Virus record (IMG/VR): IMGVR_UViG_3300032087_003037
Location: 1-28,060 of that record
Source of the DNA: a virus
DNA length: 28,060 bases
Strand: one strand, 5' to 3'
The position numbers were made by a program, and so were the translations under genes. Below are positions 1 through 8,302 of this stretch, in pieces. Position 1 is the stretch's first letter; the number at the start of each line of letters is the position of its first letter. The notes beneath the pieces are model-generated. The model was not told where the DNA came from. It ran no database searches and was given only the letters and a program-made list of their open reading frames with translations.

Positions 1-227
1 TGTTGTGACTTACTACTTCCGCCGATTGCTTTATTTAATTCTGGTCCACGATAAAAGGAATTTATCCTGATAGGACCACCAACCCACTCTCTTAGGGGTT
101 CAAATACTTTTATAGCTAACAACTTCATATTGTTAAGATGTTCTTCAGTTGGTTTATTTTCTAACCCTAATCTTGTTGCTGTAACGCTATACGTGCCTTC
201 ACGCATACTTATGTGTTTACTAATCAT
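1..227 (-). CDS. Peptidase M15-type endolysin, N-terminal part (cut by window edge)
   Basis: This gene starts at ATG 227 and stays open to the window edge, giving about 75 residues. The visible protein contains the segment FEPLREWVGGPIRINSFYRG followed by PELNKAIGGSSKSQ. That is the typical N-terminal half of peptidase M15 (D-Ala-D-Ala carboxypeptidase or L-Ala-D-Glu endopeptidase) phage endolysins, in which SxQH is the first zinc-ligand segment; the His and the later HxxGxAxD-type ligands would lie beyond the edge. Such enzymes cut peptidoglycan peptide cross-links in the periplasm at the end of infection. The start lies six bases after the stop of the HMA gene, so it is part of the same late operon. 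The start is preceded by A/T-rich sequence and no Shine-Dalgarno motif. The family call comes from the motif pattern; the exact bond cut cannot be told. Confidence 0.85.
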   Translation of the reverse strand, partial: MISKHISMREGTYSVTATRLGLENKPTEEHLNNMKLLAIKVFEPLREWVGGPIRINSFYRGPELNKAIGGSSKSQ

Positions 228-233
228 AAATTA

Positions 234-554
234 TTATTTATTTTTCCAGATAATATAATTGCTGTTCTGCCAAAACTCATTTGTATTTTTAACATCAACA
301 ACAACTGACTCTTTATCTATAAAAAATCCTGCATCTTCTACAGCATTCTGTAAGGCAAAAAAGTCTACGTAGTTATCTTTTTTAAATCTTATTTCAAATG
401 TAGTATCTTCTATATTAGCTTCTACACTTTCTACAAAGTATACCTTCTCAACGCTTTTCTGTACGCTAAACGAGCACATGCTACATGTTAATCCAGTTAC
501 TTTTAAAGTAATGTTATTAAGTGCTAATACAATAAACAATAGTTTTGCTATCAT
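234..554 (-). CDS. Exported heavy-metal-associated (HMA) domain protein in the lysis cassette
   Basis: This 106-residue protein has a Lys-containing, hydrophobic N-terminus (residues 1-13, AKLLFIVLAL) that looks like a short signal peptide or membrane anchor. An HMA-type ferredoxin-like domain follows directly: the first strand ITLKV, then the metal loop GLTCSMC with Cys24 and Cys27, then a helix (SFSVQKSVEKV), strands and a second helix (ALQNAVEDAGF). GxTCxxC is the soft-metal binding signature of copper chaperones, MerP and P-type ATPase N-domains. A C-terminal tail of about 25 residues is not typical of the family. Its start overlaps the stop of the upstream 98-residue membrane protein gene as ATGA, and the M15 endolysin follows six bases later, so the three are probably translated together. 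A periplasmic copper or other thiophilic metal carrier is the plain reading. Its role in a phage is unknown; it could act on host envelope metal balance or on enzyme metallation. Confidence 0.8.
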   Translation of the reverse strand: MIAKLLFIVLALNNITLKVTGLTCSMCSFSVQKSVEKVYFVESVEANIEDTTFEIRFKKDNYVDFFALQNAVEDAGFFIDKESVVVDVKNTNEFWQNSNYIIWKNK

Positions 555-847
555 TTTTTATATACTTTATTCTCTAGTATATTTACTTTTTGCTCAAGCT
601 TTTCAATTTCTTTTTCAAGATATTCTACTTTTTGCTTTTGCAATAGCCCGTCAGAAGTTTCTTTAACTTCGTACACAGGTAGTTCTTTAGCTAGTTCTAT
701 CTCTTGTTTTAGTGTTTGGTAACCCATTGATCCACTAATTATAAATCCTACAACGATAGCTATAGTTTTTATATCTAGTTTTATATCAGGCTTTTTATCG
801 CCGTCTATGTCAATTCCTACTTGTTTGTCTAATATTTCTGTTGGCAT
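551..847 (-). CDS. Small membrane protein with Asp-rich loop, one TM segment and coiled coil (holin/spanin-like?)
   Basis: This 98-residue protein has three visible parts. Residues 11-25 hold an Asp-rich stretch (GIDIDGDKKPDIKLD) whose acidic spacing resembles an EF-hand or dockerin calcium loop. Residues 27-46 form one probable transmembrane segment (KTIAIVVGFIISGSMGYQTL). Residues 68-98 are a charged heptad-like coiled coil. Similar small proteins are common next to phage lysis genes and are usually left uncharacterised. The membrane topology and the neighbouring endolysin suggest a holin, spanin-like or signal-anchor accessory role, but there is no diagnostic motif. Its start shares one base with the stop of the upstream gene (TAATG), and its own stop overlaps the HMA start (ATGA), which points to translational coupling. 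Confidence 0.8.
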   Translation of the reverse strand: MPTEILDKQVGIDIDGDKKPDIKLDIKTIAIVVGFIISGSMGYQTLKQEIELAKELPVYEVKETSDGLLQKQKVEYLEKEIEKLEQKVNILENKVYKK

Positions 848-1146
848 TATGAGAGTGATTTAAAAAAGTCATAAATATGTTTTCCTACTAAGCTAAAAAC
901 ACCTAAACCTAGAGCGTTTCGCCACTTAACAGTATCGTTTCTAAAATTAGAATTACGTTTTACTTCAGCCCAAATACCTTCATTAGGATCAAATAAGTTA
1001 TTCTTTATAAAACGTAGATCATTTTTAACGTCAGTATGAGCTTTTAAATTATCTTCATTAAGCTTCTCGACTTCTTTAAATATCTGTTCTATCTGATATT
1101 CTATTACTTTTAGTGTCTCCTTTGTCGTTGGATTTTGTGCTGCCAT
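847..1146 (-). CDS. Small coiled-coil protein with C-terminal hydrophobic segment, putative holin-type lysis accessory
   Basis: This 99-residue protein begins with a helical, charged region (residues 9-50) that has heptad-like spacing. A short motif, FDPNEGIWAEVKRN, follows at 52-65, and then a moderately hydrophobic C-terminal stretch at about 78-95 (NALGLGVFSLVGKHIYDFF). The layout, a coiled coil followed by a C-terminal membrane segment, resembles XhlA-type haemolysin/holin accessory proteins, but I do not see a firm family signature. It opens the group of four small genes that ends in the M15 endolysin, and it starts 19 bases after the stop of the giant virion protein. A lysis role is inferred from position and topology; it could instead be a minor virion component. 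No Shine-Dalgarno precedes the start (TTATAAAATATG). Confidence 0.75.
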   Translation of the reverse strand: MAAQNPTTKETLKVIEYQIEQIFKEVEKLNEDNLKAHTDVKNDLRFIKNNLFDPNEGIWAEVKRNSNFRNDTVKWRNALGLGVFSLVGKHIYDFFKSLS

Positions 1147-1165
1147 ATTTTATAATTACTTATTA

Positions 1166-4100
1166 TTAGAATAAATTAACCCCACCTTTCTTCTTTTTAT
1201 CTTTTTTCCTACGCTCACCTTCTATGCCTACATCCCACGTACTCCAGCCAAGAGCAAGCGCTATTCTTTGCCAAGCTTGGTTTTCTTTATTAGTAGCTTC
1301 ACGTAAATTATCAGTTATTCTTAATGCTCTATCAACTGGTAAGTTGATGGCGGCTGATGTCACGTTAGCCACAGCTTCATACGCTGGATTATCTATATGA
1401 AAGCCTCTTGATATCATTTCATCGCTGTTAAATTTAACTGCTTGTGTAGCACTGTATACTTTTCTAGTTTTACTACCAAGCGCTGGTGATAAGTTAACCG
1501 CTTCTAGTACTGTGTACGCATGATCAGCTCTATATCCTTTTTTGTTCTGATCTACAAACTCTAGTGCTACGTTCTTTAGCATAGCTGCTACAGCACCATA
1601 AATACCTGTACCTCTTAATATAGTATCAACCATACTATTTGCTATTCTAGCGTATTTTTCTTTTTCTTTATCTTCATCATCATCAAATGCTAAAGCAAAT
1701 ATAGCACTTTGTAACGATGTAAATATTAAGTTCTGTAAAGCACCATAGTATATTATCTTAGATATGTTAGTTTTAGCATCACCTCTTTTATTAGCTAAAT
1801 CTAATGCAGCTTTCTTTATTATTCTTGTATACTGCATAGGTGTGTTTTGAAAACTAAGTATCCATCTACCTATTTCACTAGCTTGTTGCTGTGATATTTT
1901 ATCTGGTCTTGCTGATTGCTGCGCGTCCTCAGATGTTTCTTGCATGTCACTAAATGCTTTTGTCTCTGCTTCTTTTAAACTTAAACCTTGTTTTAAATAT
2001 GTATCAAGTCTATTTCTATAAAAACCTGCACCACCCATACATATTGCAAAACTATCACCCATTTGTGTAGGTAAATAACCTTTACCAAGTATGTAAGCTA
2101 TGATTGACTTAACTTTATTTTTAGAGTTAGCTGCTTCGTTTATTATTTCAGATGCGTTAACGTCGGTTTGTAGCCCTTGTCTTCTGCTTTTTAAGAAGTC
2201 AGAGTTCCATATCATAGCAAAGTCTTTAGCAAACTGTGGAAAGTTACCAACAGCTTTCATATATTTATAAGGGTTGTTATCACTCCAGTTTACAAAGTTA
2301 GCAAACGATATTGTTTGTAGTACAGCTGATCTTATATTAAAGAACATTATATTACCAACAGCACCATTAGCCCAGTCAGTAAATTCACTAGCTATCTTGC
2401 TCTGGCCTGTAGGTCTGTTAGTACCTATTTCCATACGATATAATGAATCTTCTAGTGCTGATCTTACACTAGCACCATATATAGCTTCTATTTTATTTAG
2501 ATTATCAGGTGTAAATATAGCATCCTTGTTTGCTTTCCACTCAGTGAGATACTCAGCTCTTTTAGTTATGGTTGTAATAGATCTTAAATCTAATTCTATA
2601 GTTGATGCTAACCAACTAACATCATCAGGCTGTACGTAACCTTCATCTAGTCTTGTTATAGCAGAAACTTTATCAGCGTATGCAACTAAACTAGGATCAG
2701 AATTTACTATATCTAATAAAGCTGTTAAATCTCTTTTTGATAAACCAGGTATATCAATATTATTTTGATTCATCAAGTAAACTCTCATAGCCTGATCATA
2801 TGTAAAGTTACTATAACCTGTAGCTGTAAGCAACATTTTCTTTACAGCTGGCATGTCTTTTGTTAATTGTGAATACTCATTAACTATTCTTTGTCTAGCC
2901 GCGTTAATATTTTTAGTTGCTTTAGCAAAAGGCTTAAACAATGTTTCATTAAAAAACTCTGCATGTGCTTCACCTATTTTACCTTTGCCCATAAAGTAAT
3001 ACATTAAGCCTTTAAAATCATCAGCACCTGGTGGCACAAATAATCTTGACCAGAACTTATCATTTAAAGCGCCACGTACTCTAGCAGCAGCATCAGAAAA
3101 TGTAGCGTTACGATCTATACCTTTGACTTGCTCTAGTATCTTGTTGAACTTCTTGTCCATGTCTTGTCTGAAGTCTTGTTTAACTTTATATACCTTGCCG
3201 TTAATATCTAAACTATCTAGTACTTCGCTAACAGCATCTACATTTTTAACAGCATCATCAGCAAATAAAAAGTTATTATAACCTTCAGCTGCTTTATCAA
3301 CTATAAATTCTGCTTTAGCTTCTGGTCTACCATCTTCTAAACCTATAATGTTTTCAAGTCTTATATTTAAGCCAACAGCTTTTAAGAATTTTTGTATAGC
3401 AGGTGCAGCATCAGCGGGCCTTGCTGTTAGTATAAACATATCCTTGTTACCGTACTTTCCTATAAGATCTAAAGCTTTGCCAAAGAACGGTCCTTTTTTA
3501 CCAGCTTTTACCTTACTAAACTCACTAAAATCAAACTTAGCTCCTGCAGCTTCTAAGGCTGCTGATTCAGTTGCAAATGCTGTAGCATCTATTTTTCCTT
3601 TCGTGCCATCAGGAAGCGTGTAAAGTACCTTAGATTTAGTCTTAGCCAACGTGTCATCAAAGTCTAATATACTTATACCTTTTTCTGGTGGATTTAAACG
3701 ATTAGCCATCTCCAAGGCTTTATCGTATTGTTTAAATCTTTTCATTTGTTCGTTTGGAAGAGAAATTTTTGCTAAAGATCTTTTACTACCTCTAACCATT
3801 AGCTTATTATTTTCTTCCATAAAAAACATTTTTTCTGCTAACTCTGTGTTAGCTGATTGACCTGTTTCTATGTTTATAAAGTTATCTAAATCAGATGGAT
3901 CTAGTGCTCTTAATTTAAAATCTCCTTGACCTAAGTTTTTATTAAACTTTTTATCTAGCTGCTCAACAGATAAATCAGTATCGTTGTAACTAATTTCCAT
4001 TTCATTAGCTAAATCTAACGCTTGTTTCATGTATTCATCTTGCGTTATTTCGTCGTTATAATATTTTATATTTAAATCGTTAAAATCAGTTAAAGTGTTG

Positions 4101-7100
4101 GCGTTTTCTTTTAGGTGTTCTATATAACCCCATAAACTACTAGACGTTGGAGCTGATTGAGACTGGCCGTTTAATATGTGTATGTATTTTATTTTAGCTA
4201 GAGCCTTAACAAATGATGCTGTTGCGTTTGTTGTTCCTTGTAGTAATCTTATATTTGAAGCTTTGTTAGTTATATTACCCTGCTTATACGATTCAGCAAA
4301 CTTTAATTGCATGTAAGCCTGAACCTTTGGATTATTTTGATTAGCTATTGTTATATCTTTTTTATATTTATCTATTATCTCTTGTTGATTATTTTTTGAG
4401 TTAGACGCTAAGTCTTTTGATATCTTAGCTATTAATCCAGTTGATTTATTTATAGGCGCGTAGTCTTTAAAGTTCCATCTTTTATCAATACCTAAACCAT
4501 CCCATAGTTTATCCGGTTTGTTGTTTGGATTATCTGCTTTGCCAATTTGCTCGTATAATACATCTAAAGCTTTAATAAGATACGGATTAGCGTTTGACCC
4601 ATACTTGTAAGGCTTGTCTGTCTGTATATCTGGTACGTAGTTAGGTTTTTTCTTTTGAACATCAAGCGTCCAAGGTAAACCATCTATACCCATATTAGTA
4701 TCTTTTAACCCTACAAACGTTAAGTTCTCTAGTGTTATTTTATCACCAAATATTTGCTTAAGTGTTTGTGGTGGTATACTTTTAATTACTCTAATAGCTT
4801 GATCAGTTGTTTCTTTGACTTGCTCTTCTGTTGTTGGGGCTGTTGCTTTATCGTCTTTATACAGCTCTTCTATTACTCCTTTGTCATGTGTTTTCTTTAC
4901 ATTAGCAACAAACAAACCAGTTCCTGGTTTAGCTATCATATACTCTCTATCGCTCATAAAAGCTTCAACATCTGCTCTATCTTCTTCTGGCACCTTTGCT
5001 AAAAACCTTTTCTTTACAGCCTCATATATATCTGAGACATTACCTCTCATATCAACTGGTTGATATTTTCTAAATACGCTTATGATTTCATTTTGATATT
5101 TCTGTTGAGTAGGCGACAGCTGAGTCATAGCTATCTTTAGCTTTGTTCTTATGTTTGTTACGTCTCTAGTATCTTTAACTATAGATTCAACTCTTTCTTT
5201 ATTTATATTATCTAGTTTAGTTATACCTATTTCATCTACAACATTAAATATATCTGGTGATGATGTAATTTGTCTAGCAAGTTCAAACGCCATATAGTTA
5301 GATATTTCTTCTACTATTTTATCTTTTCTAACACCAACTCTACTAGCTGGTCCATCAAGAAAATAATTTAAAAACTTACCTTTAACTTGATCCCAAGGTT
5401 GCTTTTCAAATAGTTGAGGCTGTGATGTTGCTGTTTTTATAACTCGTTTGCCTGTAGGTTTTACAAATAAATCTGGATTACTCTTGTCTCCTCTAAATCT
5501 TTTGTTTAGTGTTTCAACGTTAACATCATTAAAGTAAGTTTCAAAGTTATCTTTTAAAAACTTTTCGTATATCTCTTTTTTCTTTATTGTATTCTTTAAA
5601 TCTTTTCTTATAGCTTGTCTAAACGTGTCTTGTAAGTTAAGCTTAGCTATACGTGGCTTTGTGCCAATAGTCATTTGCTTTAAAATATTAGTTACTTCGC
5701 TTTTAACTACAGTGTTAAGCTTTTCTTGTACCTTAGGATCTATTTTAATTTTATCGCTGATACTTGTTGTTGCTTGTTCTGTTATAGTATCTAATGTACC
5801 TTTTTGTCTTGCTTTTCTTTCTTGCGTTTCAGTTACTTTTGTTTCTGTTCTTTGTAGTTTTTTTACAGCTGTACCAAACTTTTGTACTATGTATGAGTTT
5901 ATATAAGCATCAAAGTCATCATTTTTTGTTGGGTTAAAAGCTCTAGCATGTAACAACAAGTTGTACATTGTGTCCATCACGATATCGCTTTTTTCTTCTG
6001 CTATATCAAATGTAGAAAGATCTGACATTGAATAATCTCTTCTTTGATTTACTACAGCTTCAATTTTAGGCATGTAATATGGTATAACTTCATCTATAGC
6101 TGCCTTGCCTTTTTGCTCGTAAAGTCTATTTACTATTTCTTTTCTTTGTTTGTTTTCAATATCGTAGTTTGATATTTTCTTTTTATCGTATATTCTTTTT
6201 GCTGTTTGTAATGCTGGCTCACTTATTAACTTACCTTGCAAAGCGTTAGTTGATAATCTACCAAAAGACTTATACAGCTTACCTTCTTCAAAACTTTTGT
6301 TATAATCTTTTAATAAATTAAATACATCTTCAGCTGTGTTAAGCTCCATGTTAACATTAAAGTGTTTTCTAAGAAACTGTCTAATTAAGTCTGCTATTTT
6401 ATCAAACGTTGTTTGGTCATACTTAAGTTCTTTGTTAGCCATAGCCTCAGACGTAAGTGTTAACACTTCTTCATACCGTTCTGCTTCTGTTAGTTGACCT
6501 GCTTTCTCAGCATACTTATAAGCTTTTAAACGTTCTCTAAATCTTGAATCTTTTACTTCTTTAACGTTTATTTTATTTAAATACTTACCTAACTCTTGAC
6601 CTAATCTTATAGCTGTTTCGTCATTATTTTTAAGCGTTTGATGTAATAACCCATGTAGTAATTCATGTTGACCAACTGTAAACTGATCGCTTTTTGCAGC
6701 CTCGTCTTTATTAATAATAATAGTTTGCTCACCTGTTTCAGAGTCCTGTATTATTCTACCTTCGCCAGTTGCGTCAAAGTTAGTTTTATGTTTAGTATTA
6801 TATTTGTCAATAAAGTTTACGTACTCTTCATTAGTTAAAGACTTAAAACCTATTTTTAATAAGTCCGCAAACGCCTCTGTCTTGGCTAAGTTGTCTGATA
6901 AGTTTTGTGTTTTTCTTATGTAAGCACCAGCTGATATAACGTCTTTTGTTGTGGTTGTACCATCGTATTTACTTAATATAGCGTTTATTTGGTTTTTTAT
7001 TTTAGCTGCTCTTATGTTGCCTGCTACACTTGTTTGATCTTTTATTTTAGCGTGTTGTTTTTCTAGTTCAACTATTTCTTTTCTATCTTTTGTATCTGTT

Positions 7101-8302
7101 ACCTCTTCACCTATTGCTATGTCATACAGCGCCTCTTGTCTTTTTTCTTTTACCAACTTTTCAACAGCTTCATTGTTTTGAACTTCTATATTAGCCGCTC
7201 GTAAAGCTGTTGCGTCTAGTAAATTTAGGTTTTTTACAAAGTCACCTGCTGAGTATGATTCGTTGTTTATTTTATATGTACCTGGTTGTGCTATGTTTAA
7301 ACCTACTGACACAGGAGCCGTAGTTGTTCCTGCTATACCTTCAAAGCCTATTTCAGCCACATCCATTTCTTGATCAGCTGCTAGTCTACCAGCTACCTCA
7401 CCTAAACTACCACCTACAGCTTCAACCCCAACACCAGCTGCCGCTGCGCCAGCTTTACTTTTTAACGTGAGTGCTTTAACAGTTTTACCAGCAACGCTTC
7501 CAGCAAGCGCTTCAAACGCTCCAATAGCTATACCTCTTGCCACTGATTTTTGTAATAGACTATCAACTTTATCTGGATCTTCAAATATAGCCTTAATGTT
7601 TTCTAATTTAAAATTACCCTCACCAACCTCTTCTTTTAGCAACTCACCAAATGTTAATGCAGCCTCCATGCCAGTTGCTAAAGCACCTACACCACCGGCG
7701 AATATACCCGTTGGACCAGCAAATGAACCAGCTGCTGCGCCACCTAATGTAAGTTTTCTAACATCGTCTGAGTCAACAGCTGAACCTACCATGGTGGCCA
7801 TTGATGAAACAAATAATTGTGGAATTATACTTGGACTATCAGCAACGCCTTTTAAAAACCCCCATACACCTTTGCCTTCTTCTTCGTATATCTTATTAAA
7901 GCTCATCATTTCGTCAGATGTTGCCGTTTGTGAGCTTTGATTGTATGCTGTAATAAAATTCTGTATTTGTTCGTCTGATGCGCCGTCGCCGAATAAGCCT
8001 TTCATAAGGTCAATGCTTTCGTCTACTGATGCTGCAGCTTGCGTTCCTTGTTTTGCAGCTCTATATAAATCACCTATAAAATCACCTATAAAAGGAACTT
8101 CATCAACTAGGTATTTTTCTTCCTGTGATTTTTGTTTTGGTTCTGTTTGATATTTAGGTTCTTGCGGTAAAGTTAGTTCGGGTACTGCACTTAATATTTT
8201 TGCTCTATAATTTGGGTCGTTATTAAACGCTTGAGCAAAAACCTCAAATGGTACTGATACTCTTCCTTTTGAAACTAATTTTCTATATAAATTTTCTATC
8301 AT
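1166..8302 (-). CDS. Giant internal virion (polyvalent-type) protein with HExxH peptidase, sigma-like and HAD domains
   Basis: This 2378-residue protein is probably packaged in the virion and ejected with the DNA, as large internal proteins of podoviruses and crAss-like phages are. Visible parts in order: Gly/Ala-rich, weakly hydrophobic stretches in the first ~340 residues; a zincin motif HELLHGLLH at 546-554 with a possible third ligand at Glu611/612; a segment at 737-820 resembling sigma-70 region 2; long charged helical regions; a HAD-type phosphatase domain with DFDDT at 1547-1551, ILTARP around Thr1626 and FADD at 1680-1683; and a C-terminal third with the signature QQSARPDKISQQQ and FQNTPMQY, as in 'large polyvalent protein associated' domains of phages. 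The C-terminus is Lys-rich. Its start overlaps the upstream stop as ATGA. Domain calls are by motif; the peptidase and HAD domains could act on host targets during entry or in virion maturation. Confidence 0.85.
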   Translation of the reverse strand: MIENLYRKLVSKGRVSVPFEVFAQAFNNDPNYRAKILSAVPELTLPQEPKYQTEPKQKSQEEKYLVDEVPFIGDFIGDLYRAAKQGTQAAASVDESIDLMKGLFGDGASDEQIQNFITAYNQSSQTATSDEMMSFNKIYEEEGKGVWGFLKGVADSPSIIPQLFVSSMATMVGSAVDSDDVRKLTLGGAAAGSFAGPTGIFAGGVGALATGMEAALTFGELLKEEVGEGNFKLENIKAIFEDPDKVDSLLQKSVARGIAIGAFEALAGSVAGKTVKALTLKSKAGAAAAGVGVEAVGGSLGEVAGRLAADQEMDVAEIGFEGIAGTTTAPVSVGLNIAQPGTYKINNESYSAGDFVKNLNLLDATALRAANIEVQNNEAVEKLVKEKRQEALYDIAIGEEVTDTKDRKEIVELEKQHAKIKDQTSVAGNIRAAKIKNQINAILSKYDGTTTTKDVISAGAYIRKTQNLSDNLAKTEAFADLLKIGFKSLTNEEYVNFIDKYNTKHKTNFDATGEGRIIQDSETGEQTIIINKDEAAKSDQFTVGQHELLHGLLHQTLKNNDETAIRLGQELGKYLNKINVKEVKDSRFRERLKAYKYAEKAGQLTEAERYEEVLTLTSEAMANKELKYDQTTFDKIADLIRQFLRKHFNVNMELNTAEDVFNLLKDYNKSFEEGKLYKSFGRLSTNALQGKLISEPALQTAKRIYDKKKISNYDIENKQRKEIVNRLYEQKGKAAIDEVIPYYMPKIEAVVNQRRDYSMSDLSTFDIAEEKSDIVMDTMYNLLLHARAFNPTKNDDFDAYINSYIVQKFGTAVKKLQRTETKVTETQERKARQKGTLDTITEQATTSISDKIKIDPKVQEKLNTVVKSEVTNILKQMTIGTKPRIAKLNLQDTFRQAIRKDLKNTIKKKEIYEKFLKDNFETYFNDVNVETLNKRFRGDKSNPDLFVKPTGKRVIKTATSQPQLFEKQPWDQVKGKFLNYFLDGPASRVGVRKDKIVEEISNYMAFELARQITSSPDIFNVVDEIGITKLDNINKERVESIVKDTRDVTNIRTKLKIAMTQLSPTQQKYQNEIISVFRKYQPVDMRGNVSDIYEAVKKRFLAKVPEEDRADVEAFMSDREYMIAKPGTGLFVANVKKTHDKGVIEELYKDDKATAPTTEEQVKETTDQAIRVIKSIPPQTLKQIFGDKITLENLTFVGLKDTNMGIDGLPWTLDVQKKKPNYVPDIQTDKPYKYGSNANPYLIKALDVLYEQIGKADNPNNKPDKLWDGLGIDKRWNFKDYAPINKSTGLIAKISKDLASNSKNNQQEIIDKYKKDITIANQNNPKVQAYMQLKFAESYKQGNITNKASNIRLLQGTTNATASFVKALAKIKYIHILNGQSQSAPTSSSLWGYIEHLKENANTLTDFNDLNIKYYNDEITQDEYMKQALDLANEMEISYNDTDLSVEQLDKKFNKNLGQGDFKLRALDPSDLDNFINIETGQSANTELAEKMFFMEENNKLMVRGSKRSLAKISLPNEQMKRFKQYDKALEMANRLNPPEKGISILDFDDTLAKTKSKVLYTLPDGTKGKIDATAFATESAALEAAGAKFDFSEFSKVKAGKKGPFFGKALDLIGKYGNKDMFILTARPADAAPAIQKFLKAVGLNIRLENIIGLEDGRPEAKAEFIVDKAAEGYNNFLFADDAVKNVDAVSEVLDSLDINGKVYKVKQDFRQDMDKKFNKILEQVKGIDRNATFSDAAARVRGALNDKFWSRLFVPPGADDFKGLMYYFMGKGKIGEAHAEFFNETLFKPFAKATKNINAARQRIVNEYSQLTKDMPAVKKMLLTATGYSNFTYDQAMRVYLMNQNNIDIPGLSKRDLTALLDIVNSDPSLVAYADKVSAITRLDEGYVQPDDVSWLASTIELDLRSITTITKRAEYLTEWKANKDAIFTPDNLNKIEAIYGASVRSALEDSLYRMEIGTNRPTGQSKIASEFTDWANGAVGNIMFFNIRSAVLQTISFANFVNWSDNNPYKYMKAVGNFPQFAKDFAMIWNSDFLKSRRQGLQTDVNASEIINEAANSKNKVKSIIAYILGKGYLPTQMGDSFAICMGGAGFYRNRLDTYLKQGLSLKEAETKAFSDMQETSEDAQQSARPDKISQQQASEIGRWILSFQNTPMQYTRIIKKAALDLANKRGDAKTNISKIIYYGALQNLIFTSLQSAIFALAFDDDEDKEKEKYARIANSMVDTILRGTGIYGAVAAMLKNVALEFVDQNKKGYRADHAYTVLEAVNLSPALGSKTRKVYSATQAVKFNSDEMISRGFHIDNPAYEAVANVTSAAINLPVDRALRITDNLREATNKENQAWQRIALALGWSTWDVGIEGERRKKDKKKKGGVNLF

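Noticed and set aside
478-666. Hydrophobic 62-residue plus-strand frame overlapping the HMA and membrane protein genes
   Set aside because: Its hydrophobicity is the complement of the Lys/Glu coiled-coil codons on the minus strand; the minus-strand genes have coupled starts and clear domains.
7467-7940. 157-residue plus-strand open frame opposite the giant virion protein
   Set aside because: It is antisense to a well-supported gene, its composition mirrors the Ala/Gly-rich region on the other strand, and it has no recognisable motif or leader.
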